15,509 nucleotides of DNA from CAVQGZ01 sp964356295 (GTDB lineage: Bacteria > Actinomycetota > Actinomycetes > Jiangellales > Jiangellaceae), in NCBI GenBank assembly GCA_964356295.1, contig CAYHHE010000070.1, forward strand, positions 1-15,509, given 5' to 3'. Numbering within the stretch: the stretch's first letter is position 1; each line of letters begins with the position of its first letter. The translations under genes and the position numbers were made by a program. Of the stretch, positions 5,461 through 11,815 are shown piece after piece. The notes beneath the pieces were generated by a model. The model ran no database searches. It was not told where the DNA came from and saw only the letters and a list, made by a program, of their open reading frames with translations.

Positions 5461-7551
5461 GTGCCGTTAGCCACCGTCCTTGTCGACGAGACCCACAGCC
5501 AAGCCTGGACGATCCGTCCCGACGTGGCGGCATCAGTCAACCCCGCCAAGCCGGCAGACGCCTCCTACGCCCAGGCAGCGGACACCCTGCGACGCCGCGG
5601 TCAGCAGGTGCGTCCACACACCGCTGGGCCGCTCACCTCGCAGGTCCTCGCCGGCTGCGACGTGCTGGTGCTTGCCCACCCGTCCGAGCCGACCTGGGAG
5701 CGGGTCGTACCCGGTGGGGTACCCAAGCTCGACCCGACCGAGATGGACGCGATCGAGGCGTTCGTCCGCAGTGGTGGTGGCCTGGTGGTGCTCGGCGAGT
5801 GCGACCAGGACAAGTACGGCAACAACCTCAACGAGCTGCTCGGCAGGTTCGGTGTCCACATCGCGACGACGACCGTCCTCGATCCCCAGAGCCACGCGGC
5901 GGGCGTCGACACCTGGCTGCTGGCCGAGCCAGGGCAGCCCCCCGAGCGCGACGACCTGCTCGCCGGAGTCGCGAAGGTGTGCCTGTACCGCGCCGGTGTC
6001 ATCGACGTCGAGGACGGGGCCGACGCGGTCGTGCTGCTGCGCACGTCGGCCACGGCGTCCACGCCGCAGGCTCCCCTCGCCGTCGTGGCGACCGCGGGGG
6101 CGGGACGCGTCGTCGCGTTCGCCGACTCCGACCTGTTCGGCGACGACTGCATCGACGAGTTCGACCAGCGGCGCCTGTGGGGCAACGTCGTCACCTGGGC
6201 GGCGGGGCTCCCGGCGGCCGGCTTGGCCAGCCCGTCGGGATCGAGCCCGTTGACCGCCGACCCTGCGTGGAGCGCGCTCAAGGCTGCCGTCGGCGACCTG
6301 CGCCGGATGCAGGCCAAGGACGGCTCGATCGACGCCACGCACGACCGGTCGCAGGCGGCCCGGCTCGTCGCCGAGATGGACGCGGCGATCGGGTCGTTGG
6401 CCGGCCACGTGCCGCACGACGCGGCGTACCTGCAGGCCCTGCGCGCCGACCTGCGGACGTGGGCGGACGGCGGGTTCGGCGTCCCGGACTTCCTGGACTC
6501 GCTGCTGGCCTTCCGGCCCGAGCAGCAGCGGGTGGACGGCCTGGAGCACCTCGTGGTGTTCGGGATGTACACCCAGAACGGCAACCCCGACCGGGTGATG
6601 GAGGCCGTCGCGCTGCGGGTGGTGTGGCCGGACTGGCTGGCCGAGCTCGAACGGACCCGCTACGACAACGCGGCGTTCGTCCCGGTCACGTTCCTGGACT
6701 TCACCGCCGGGTACGACACCCACTCCGCGGTGCTGTTCCCGGAGACCGTCGCGGTGCGCGAGGTCCCGCGGTTCACCTGGGGGGCGATCTTCTGCGACCG
6801 GGAGGCGGCCCGGTTCCGGCAGGTGTGCGGTGCCGCGGCGCAGACGCTGCGGCTGGCGCTGCCACCCGATGCTGCCCGGCTGCTGGCCGACCAATCGCTG
6901 GCCCAGGACACGTACGTGTTGTGGGACCTCATCCACGACCGCACCCACAGCCACGGCGACCTGCCATTCGACCCGTTCATGATCAAGCAGCGGATGCCCT
7001 ACTGGATGTACGCGCTGGAAGAGCTGCGCTGCGACCTCACGGCGTTCCGGGAGGCCGTACGGCTCGAGGCCGAAGGCGTACCTCACGGTGCGCTGGTGCA
7101 GGTCGCGGTCCTGTTCGACCGGCTGTTCCGCTTCCCCATCACCGGGGAGCGCCGCCGCAACTACGACGGGCTCGGCGGGCAGCTGCTGTTCGCCTACCTG
7201 CACCGCCACGGCGTGGTGCGCTGGACGGACAACCGGCTGGCCATCGACTGGGCCACGCTGCCCGGCGCGGTCGTCTCGCTCAGCGACGCCGTCGAGCGCC
7301 TCTACCACGAGGGGATCGACCGCTCGAAGGTCGCGCAGTGGCTCACCGCCTACGCGCTGGTCTCCTCCTACGTCCCGCCGCACCCCTCGTCCGTGTGGGC
7401 CAAGGGCCCGCAGGAGCTACCACTGGACGGGCCACCGAAAGACCTGGTCGATCTGGTTCTGCCCGACGAGTTCCCGCTCAGCACCTTCTACGAGGCGCTG
7501 CGCCGCAAGCTCGCCGACACCGTGGCGGCGACGTCCGGGATCGTGGGATGA
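5461..7551 (+). CDS. Two-domain protein: GATase1/ThuA-like N-terminus plus DUF6421-type region
   Basis: The product has 696 residues and no known function. The first ~255 residues look like a Rossmann-type GATase1/ThuA/DUF4350-like domain: alternating strands and helices with DVLVLAHPSEP, FVRSGGGLVVLGECDQDKYG and LLGRFGVHI, and later GAGRVVAFADSDLFGDD. I see no complete Cys-His-Glu triad. The remaining ~430 residues match my memory of the actinobacterial DUF6421 family. Its most conserved-looking part is HDRTHSHGDLPFDPF starting at His492 (nt 6934), followed by EELRCD at 520-525 (nt 7018-7035). HDxxH followed 24 residues later by ExxxD resembles the zinc site of gluzincin peptidases with Asp in place of the catalytic Glu; this is a hypothesis. 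There is no signal peptide, so it is cytosolic. GTG 5461 was chosen for its 6-nt spacing to GAGGGAG; GTG 5458 is the alternative. The stop overlaps the SDR start (ATGA). Confidence 0.82.
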   Translation: MPLATVLVDETHSQAWTIRPDVAASVNPAKPADASYAQAADTLRRRGQQVRPHTAGPLTSQVLAGCDVLVLAHPSEPTWERVVPGGVPKLDPTEMDAIEAFVRSGGGLVVLGECDQDKYGNNLNELLGRFGVHIATTTVLDPQSHAAGVDTWLLAEPGQPPERDDLLAGVAKVCLYRAGVIDVEDGADAVVLLRTSATASTPQAPLAVVATAGAGRVVAFADSDLFGDDCIDEFDQRRLWGNVVTWAAGLPAAGLASPSGSSPLTADPAWSALKAAVGDLRRMQAKDGSIDATHDRSQAARLVAEMDAAIGSLAGHVPHDAAYLQALRADLRTWADGGFGVPDFLDSLLAFRPEQQRVDGLEHLVVFGMYTQNGNPDRVMEAVALRVVWPDWLAELERTRYDNAAFVPVTFLDFTAGYDTHSAVLFPETVAVREVPRFTWGAIFCDREAARFRQVCGAAAQTLRLALPPDAARLLADQSLAQDTYVLWDLIHDRTHSHGDLPFDPFMIKQRMPYWMYALEELRCDLTAFREAVRLEAEGVPHGALVQVAVLFDRLFRFPITGERRRNYDGLGGQLLFAYLHRHGVVRWTDNRLAIDWATLPGAVVSLSDAVERLYHEGIDRSKVAQWLTAYALVSSYVPPHPSSVWAKGPQELPLDGPPKDLVDLVLPDEFPLSTFYEALRRKLADTVAATSGIVG

Positions 7552-8270
7552 CGCCGTCCCCGCTGGAGGGTGCCGTCGTCGCCGTCGCCGGGGCCGGCGG
7601 CGGGGCCGGTCCGGCACTCGCGCTGCGACTGGCGCAGGCCGGCGCCACCGTTGCCGTCACGGACGCGGCCGCCGATCGGGCCGAGCAGGTCGCGATGCTG
7701 GTGCACGAGCAGGGTGGTCGGGCCGAGGCACGCGCCGTGGACTTGCTCGATGCGGCAGCAACGCGGGCGTGGGCTGATGACCTCCTCGCGCGGCACGGCC
7801 GGGTGGACGGGCTGGTGCACCTCGTCGGTGGCTGGCGCGGCGGACGACCGCTGGTGCAGTCCGACCTGGGCGACTGGGACGTGCTGGAGGGTCCGCTGGT
7901 CCGGACCGTCCAGCGCACCTCCCAGGCGTTCCACGACGCGCTGCTGGACGCCCCTGCGGGACGCTTCGTCCTGGTCTCCTCGCGGGAGGCGACCCGACCG
8001 AGCCAGACCAACGCCGCCTACGCTGCGGCCAAGGCGGCCGCTGAGACCTGGACGCTGGCGCTAGCCGATGCGTTCGAGGCCAGCGCGGCCGCCGCCAGCA
8101 TCGTCGTCGTCAAGGCGCTGCTCACCCCGGCCATGCGGGCGGACAAGCCGGATGCGCCGTTCACCGGCTACACCACGGTCGAGGCCCTCGCCGAGACGAT
8201 CCTCGGGTTGTGGGACCAGCCCGCCGAGACCGTCAACGGCGCCCGGGTGTGGCTCACGGAGCACCCGTGA
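7548..8270 (+). CDS. SDR-family protein with altered active-site surroundings
   Basis: This 240-residue protein has a Rossmann SDR fold. The cofactor loop is AGAGGGAG (14-21), keeping GxxxGxG but with Ala for the usual Thr, and Asp39 ends the second strand (NAD(H)-type). The NAG motif is replaced by LVGGW (92-96). Ser145, Tyr158 and Lys162 (YAAAK) are present, but by alignment to classical SDRs the tetrad Asn falls at Pro116. It may therefore be a specialised dehydrogenase or a binding/structural partner. The C-terminal half after residue 170 is short and has no oligomerisation signature I recognise. The ATG overlaps the DUF6421 stop, and the stop overlaps the PLP-enzyme start (GTGA), so all three proteins should be made together. 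Confidence 0.87.
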   Translation: MTPSPLEGAVVAVAGAGGGAGPALALRLAQAGATVAVTDAAADRAEQVAMLVHEQGGRAEARAVDLLDAAATRAWADDLLARHGRVDGLVHLVGGWRGGRPLVQSDLGDWDVLEGPLVRTVQRTSQAFHDALLDAPAGRFVLVSSREATRPSQTNAAYAAAKAAAETWTLALADAFEASAAAASIVVVKALLTPAMRADKPDAPFTGYTTVEALAETILGLWDQPAETVNGARVWLTEHP

Positions 8271-9316
8271 CCCGCCTGCACGACCCCGCCCTGCGCGGCT
8301 TCGCCAGCGACAACTACGCCGGGGTGCACCCCGAGGTGCTCGACGCCCTCGCCGCGGCCAACGAGGGCCACCAGGTCTCCTACGGCGAGGACGTCTACAC
8401 GCAGCGGCTCGAGCAGGTGATCCGGGCGCACTTCGGCGAGCAGGCCGAGGTGTACCCAGTGCTCAACGGCACCGGCGCCAACGTCGTCGGGCTGCAGGCG
8501 ATGACCCGCCGCTGGGAGGCCGTCATCTGCAGCGACACCGCCCACGTCCATGCCGACGAGGGCGGCGCACCGGAGAAGATGGCCGGGCTGAAGCTGCTCA
8601 CCGTCCCCACGCCGGACGGCAAGCTCACCCCCGACCTCGTGGACCGCCAGGCCTACGGGTTCGGCGACGAGCACCGGGCCCAGCCCGCGGTGGTGTCGAT
8701 CACCCAGAGCACCGAGATGGGCACCCGCTACACCCCGTCCGAGATCGCCGCGCTCGCTGACCATGCGCACGAGCGAGGGATGCGGCTGCACCTGGACGGC
8801 GCGCGCATCGCCAACGCCGCTGCCGGGCTGGGCCTGCCGATGCGGGCGTTCACCACCGACGTGGGCGTCGACGTGCTGTCCTTCGGCGGGACGAAGAACG
8901 GGCTGCTGGCCGCCGAGGCGGTCGTGGTTCTCGACCCGGGAGCGGTCCTCGGCGTCCACTACCTGCGCAAGACGTCGATGCAGCTGGCGTCCAAGATGCG
9001 TTTCTTCTCCGTACAGCTTCTTGCCCTGCTCGAGGGAGACCTGTGGCTACGCAGCGCGCAGCACGCCAACGCCATGGCAGCCCGCCTGGATGCTGCGGTC
9101 CGCGACATCCCGGGGGTTCAGGTGACCCAGCCGGTGCAGGCCAACGCCGTGTTCGCCGTCCTGCCCGCCGAGGTCACCGAGCGGCTGCAGAAGCGTGTCA
9201 GGTTCTACACCTGGGACCCGCGCACCGGCGAGGTGCGGTGGATGTGCGCCTTCGACACCACCCCGGACGACGTGGACGCGTTCGCGGCGGCCATCGCCGA
9301 GGAGATGGCCGGCTGA
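8267..9316 (+). CDS. Threonine-aldolase/beta-eliminating-lyase family PLP enzyme
   Basis: This 349-residue fold-type I PLP enzyme follows the low-specificity L-threonine aldolase pattern (glycine plus acetaldehyde from threonine). Seen are FASDNYAGVHPEV (12-24), the phosphate-binding loop LNGTGANV (66-73), the ring-stacking His93 in TAHVHADEGG, SITQSTEMGTRYT (144-156), LDGARIANA with the PLP-N1 Asp177, and the Schiff-base Lys210 in SFGGTKNG. The family also includes aldolases and lyases acting on other beta-hydroxy or beta-substituted amino acids, and the position in an operon with a DUF6421 protein and an SDR suggests a specific but unknown substrate. The GTG at 8267 overlaps the SDR stop. 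The frame is open to 8210, but that part overlaps the SDR and looks unconserved. The stop is one base before the lipoprotein ATG. Confidence 0.9.
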   Translation: MTRLHDPALRGFASDNYAGVHPEVLDALAAANEGHQVSYGEDVYTQRLEQVIRAHFGEQAEVYPVLNGTGANVVGLQAMTRRWEAVICSDTAHVHADEGGAPEKMAGLKLLTVPTPDGKLTPDLVDRQAYGFGDEHRAQPAVVSITQSTEMGTRYTPSEIAALADHAHERGMRLHLDGARIANAAAGLGLPMRAFTTDVGVDVLSFGGTKNGLLAAEAVVVLDPGAVLGVHYLRKTSMQLASKMRFFSVQLLALLEGDLWLRSAQHANAMAARLDAAVRDIPGVQVTQPVQANAVFAVLPAEVTERLQKRVRFYTWDPRTGEVRWMCAFDTTPDDVDAFAAAIAEEMAG

Positions 9317-9317
9317 C

Positions 9318-10073
9318 ATGGCGGGGGCACCCGGGACGCCACGCCGGTCCGCCCCGAGGTCGGCGCTGCGCTGGCTCGTCGTCTGCGGTGTGCTGATCGC
9401 CGGCTGCGGCACCCCGCTCGACCCGGGCGTGGCCGGTTCGGGCGAGGTCGTGGAGGCCGAGCCTGAGCTGGGCCCGTTCACCGGCCTCGAGGTCGGCTCG
9501 GCCTTCGAGGTCACCCTCACCCCGGGAACGGAGCCCGGGCTGCTCATCCGCACGGACGACAACGTCATCGACCTGGTCTCGACTGAGGTCAGCGGCGGTG
9601 TGCTGCAGATCGGGCTGTCCGGCCGGGTCCGCGATGCCACCCTGCAGGCCGAGGTCACCGTCCCCGGTGACGGGCTGGCGTCCCTAGACGTCAACGGTGC
9701 CGCCACGGTAACGGCCACCGAGACGGTCACTGACCCATCGGTGGAGATCGCCGCAGACGGGGCGAGCCGCGTGTTCCTGGTGGTGTCGTCCCAGGACGTG
9801 ACGGTGGACGCGAACGGCGCCAGCGTGGTGAACCTCAACGGCGAGGCACGCTCCGTCACCGCCTCGGCGGACGGGGCGTCCACCATCGAGATGGTCGAGC
9901 TGCCGGTGACCGAGGCGGACGTCGAGGCCAACGGGGCCAGCACCGTCGAGCTCACCGTGACCGACGTGCTCACCGCACGCGCCGGTGGCGCGTCCACGAT
10001 CCGCTACTCCGGCAGCCCCGCCGACGTGGACAGCCAGACCGGTGGCGCCTCCACGATCAGCCCGTCGCGGTAG
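9318..10073 (+). CDS. DUF2807-type beta-solenoid lipoprotein
   Basis: This 251-residue protein begins with a basic stretch and a hydrophobic helix (16-29) ending in the lipobox LIAGC, so Cys30 should be lipidated and the mature protein anchored outside the membrane. The mature part fits the DUF2807 (GIN-domain, adhesin-head-like) family: short beta strands with a G-A-[AS] corner at Gly127, 148, 167, 186, 206, 224 and 243, giving steps of 18-21 residues, as expected for the rungs of a beta-solenoid. It has no catalytic motif. ATG 9318 starts one base after the PLP-enzyme stop and no close Shine-Dalgarno is seen, so it is probably translated by coupling. Whether it works with the three cytosolic enzymes is not known; an exported protein in this operon is unexpected. 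A longer start at 9195 was rejected because it overlaps the upstream gene and would bury the signal peptide. Confidence 0.85.
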   Translation: MAGAPGTPRRSAPRSALRWLVVCGVLIAGCGTPLDPGVAGSGEVVEAEPELGPFTGLEVGSAFEVTLTPGTEPGLLIRTDDNVIDLVSTEVSGGVLQIGLSGRVRDATLQAEVTVPGDGLASLDVNGAATVTATETVTDPSVEIAADGASRVFLVVSSQDVTVDANGASVVNLNGEARSVTASADGASTIEMVELPVTEADVEANGASTVELTVTDVLTARAGGASTIRYSGSPADVDSQTGGASTISPSR

Positions 10074-10110
10074 CGCCCGGCCGCGTCCGGGGGTCAACTC
10101 TCGGTGAATC

Positions 10111-10126
10111 TGCGGGCACACCCGCA
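10111..10126. terminator. Hairpin between the lipoprotein gene and ppk2
   Basis: TGCGGG-CACA-CCCGCA is a perfect 6-bp stem with a 4-base loop. It lies 37 bases after the lipoprotein stop and 36 before the ppk2 ATG. There is no T-run, so it could be a weak terminator or a leader hairpin of ppk2. Confidence 0.35.
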
Positions 10127-10161
10127 CAACGTGGGCCAGACTGCCCCTTGGAGGTGCCCCC

Positions 10162-11208
10162 ATGACCGCCGAGCAGACCGGTCCCGCCGACGTGGACCAG
10201 CCCACCGCCGACCCGCCCGCGAGCGGCCGCCACGACCACACCGTCGACGTCGAGACGGTGATGGATCTCGCCGACATCATCTCCTCGCTGCAGGACCTCT
10301 CGGCCGAGGAGCTGGTGCTGAGCGGGCTGTCGGTGGAGGGCACCTGGGACGAGGTGGACGACCCCGTGCTGCTCGGGCCGGACGGCCGTCCGGTGGACAC
10401 CTGGCGCGAGGGCTACCCCTACGAGCACCGGATGAGCCGACGCGAGTACGAGTACAGCAAGCGCCTGCTGCAGATCGAGCTGCTGAAGATGCAGACCTGG
10501 GTGAAGGAGACCGGCCAGCGCATCGCCATCGTCTTCGAGGGCCGGGACGCGGCCGGCAAGGGTGGCACCATCAAGCGCTTCATGGAGCACCTGAACCCGC
10601 GCGGCGCCTCGGTCGTGGCCCTGGTCAAGCCGTCGGAGCGGGAGAAGGGCCAGTGGTACTTCCAGCGCTACATCCAGCACCTGCCCACCGAGGGCGAGAT
10701 CGTGATGTTCGACCGGTCCTGGTACAACCGCGCCGTCGTCGAGCGGGTGATGGGGTTCGCTACGAACGAGCAGTACGAGGAGTTCATGCGCCAGGCGCCG
10801 GCGTTCGAGCGCATGCTCGTTCGGGACGGCATCATCCTGATCAAGTTCTGGTTCTCGGTGTCGCGCAAGGAGCAGATCGCCCGGTTCACCATCCGGCGCA
10901 TCGACCCGGTGCGGCAGTGGAAGCTGTCCCCGATGGATCTGGCGTCCCTGGACCGGTGGGACACCTACACCGACGCCAAGGAGGCGATGTTCTACTACAC
11001 CGACACCGACTGGGCTCCGTGGACCGTCGTGCGCAGCAACGACAAGAAGCGGGGCCGCGTCGAGGCGATGCGCTTCGTCCTGGACAAGCTGCCCTACGAC
11101 GACAAGGACGAGTCGATCGTCGGTGACCCCGACCCGAGCATCGTCGGCCCGCCTCACGAGATCTACGAGTTCGGCGAGGCCACCGGCCGGTCCTTCCCGG
11201 CCCTGTAG
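10162..11208 (+). CDS. ppk2: Polyphosphate kinase 2 (PPK2 family)
   Basis: The 348-residue protein is a PPK2, which transfers phosphate between polyphosphate and nucleotides in the cytosol. It has a non-conserved N-terminal extension (about 1-75), then the PPK2 core. Visible are YEHRMSRREYEYSKR (about 91-105), the Walker A motif GRDAAGKGG (127-135, with Lys133), the Walker B-type motif FDRSWYNRAVVERV (Asp184, Arg185), the lid region RKEQIARFTIRRIDPVRQWKLS, and WDTYTDAKEAMF. A single PPK2 domain with this spacing is typical of class I (nucleoside diphosphate substrates), though class cannot be proven here. The ATG has GGAGG eight bases upstream. The gene stands alone, with hairpins on both sides. 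It ends with a stop at 11206-11208 followed by a strong GC-rich stem-loop. Confidence 0.95.
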   Translation: MTAEQTGPADVDQPTADPPASGRHDHTVDVETVMDLADIISSLQDLSAEELVLSGLSVEGTWDEVDDPVLLGPDGRPVDTWREGYPYEHRMSRREYEYSKRLLQIELLKMQTWVKETGQRIAIVFEGRDAAGKGGTIKRFMEHLNPRGASVVALVKPSEREKGQWYFQRYIQHLPTEGEIVMFDRSWYNRAVVERVMGFATNEQYEEFMRQAPAFERMLVRDGIILIKFWFSVSRKEQIARFTIRRIDPVRQWKLSPMDLASLDRWDTYTDAKEAMFYYTDTDWAPWTVVRSNDKKRGRVEAMRFVLDKLPYDDKDESIVGDPDPSIVGPPHEIYEFGEATGRSFPAL

Positions 11209-11224
11209 AGCGCGCGCCCCCGGC

Positions 11225-11247
11225 GGCGCGCCCCCCGGCGGCGCGCC
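11225..11247. terminator. GC-rich hairpin after ppk2, in a 15-bp tandem repeat
   Basis: GGCGCGCC occurs at 11225-11232 and 11240-11247, separated by CCCCGGC. Because GGCGCGCC is self-complementary, the two form an 8-bp all-GC stem with a 7-base loop. They belong to a 15-bp tandem repeat (about 11210-11249, partial third copy upstream). There is no U-tract, as is common for actinobacterial terminators. Confidence 0.5.
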
Positions 11248-11253
11248 CTCCGC

Positions 11254-11310
11254 CGATCTTGACGTTACGGCCGCACAGCGCCCGGGTAGTCGGCGCTTTC
11301 GTCAAGATCG
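11254..11310. repeat. Inverted repeat CGATCTTGACG ... CGTCAAGATCG
   Basis: The 11-bp arms at 11254-11264 and 11300-11310 are perfect reverse complements separated by 35 bases. The element lies between ppk2 and the flavodoxin-family gene, ending 23 bases before the candidate -10 box. It could be an intergenic mobile-type repeat, an extended stem-loop or a pair of binding sites. Confidence 0.6.
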
Positions 11311-11333
11311 CGCAGCGTGGGGAGGGGCGCCGG

Positions 11334-11339
11334 TAGCGT
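11334..11339 (+). promoter_or_regulatory. Candidate -10 box of the flavodoxin-family gene
   Basis: TAGCGT fits TAnnnT and is followed by seven bases and GTG at 11347, the geometry of a leaderless start. It favours this GTG over the in-frame GTGs at 11317 and 11338. Confidence 0.5.
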
Positions 11340-11346
11340 GGCGAGC

Positions 11347-11799
11347 GTGGAGTACGACTTCTCCGACCTGCGGGCGGTGTACGTCAACTGCACGCTGAAA
11401 CGGTCGCCGGACCTGTCGCACACCGCCGGGCTCATGGCTGTCAGCACCGCGATCATGCGCGCACACGGGGTCGAGGTGGACGAGATCCGGGCGGTCGACC
11501 ACGAGATCGCCCCTGGCGTCTACCCCGACATGACGAACCCGCCGGTTGGCACGCCCGCCACCCGCGACGACTGGCCTGTGCTGTGGCCCAGGATCGAGGC
11601 GGCGAACATGCTGGTCGTGGGCACCCCGATCTGGCTGGGTGAGAGGTCCACCCAGCGCAACGCCACCTTCATGACCTGGAACCTCATGCACCTGGCAGCA
11701 CTGCTGGCGCGCGGGGACGGCATCCCGGCGTGGGGGAACGTGCGCACCGCGTGGGACTCCGGGGAGCGGTTCGACCACCCGAACCCCGAGTACCGGTGA
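11347..11799 (+). CDS. Flavodoxin-family protein with apparent internal deletion
   Basis: The 150-residue product matches a family of flavodoxin-like NAD(P)H/FMN reductases at both ends. The N-terminal part shows DLRAVYVNCTLKRSPDLSHT (8-26), the FMN-phosphate loop region, then VDHEIAPGVYPDM and MLVVGTPIWLG (88-98). The C-terminal part is NATFMTWNLMHLAALLARGDGIPAWGN to NPEYR. In full-length relatives, as I recall them, about 75-85 residues lie between the IWLG and TTFMTWN blocks, including a second flavin-binding loop with a GGCLVTGNEDG-like segment. Here the blocks are joined in frame at about residues 99-104 (nt 11638-11660). The protein may therefore be unable to bind flavin; it is either a decayed gene or an assembly/clonal deletion. 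Surrounding codons look normal. The GTG at 11347 suits a leaderless start. pimB begins 16 bp downstream. Confidence 0.75.
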   Translation: MEYDFSDLRAVYVNCTLKRSPDLSHTAGLMAVSTAIMRAHGVEVDEIRAVDHEIAPGVYPDMTNPPVGTPATRDDWPVLWPRIEAANMLVVGTPIWLGERSTQRNATFMTWNLMHLAALLARGDGIPAWGNVRTAWDSGERFDHPNPEYR

Positions 11800-11815
11800 T
11801 CGGCCGCGCAGAGCG

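Noticed and set aside
5461..6230. Active glutamine amidotransferase call for the N-terminal domain
   Set aside because: A Cys occurs in LGECDQ but no nucleophile-elbow motif or matching His/Glu pair is seen, so only the fold-level resemblance is kept.
5799..7547. Upstream extension of the operon SDR frame inside the DUF6421 gene
   Set aside because: The translated extension is Arg/Gly/Pro-rich shadow sequence; the SDR fold begins at ATG 7548.
9195..9317. Earlier start for the lipoprotein
   Set aside because: It overlaps the PLP-enzyme gene and would place 41 unconserved residues before a proper signal peptide with a lipobox.
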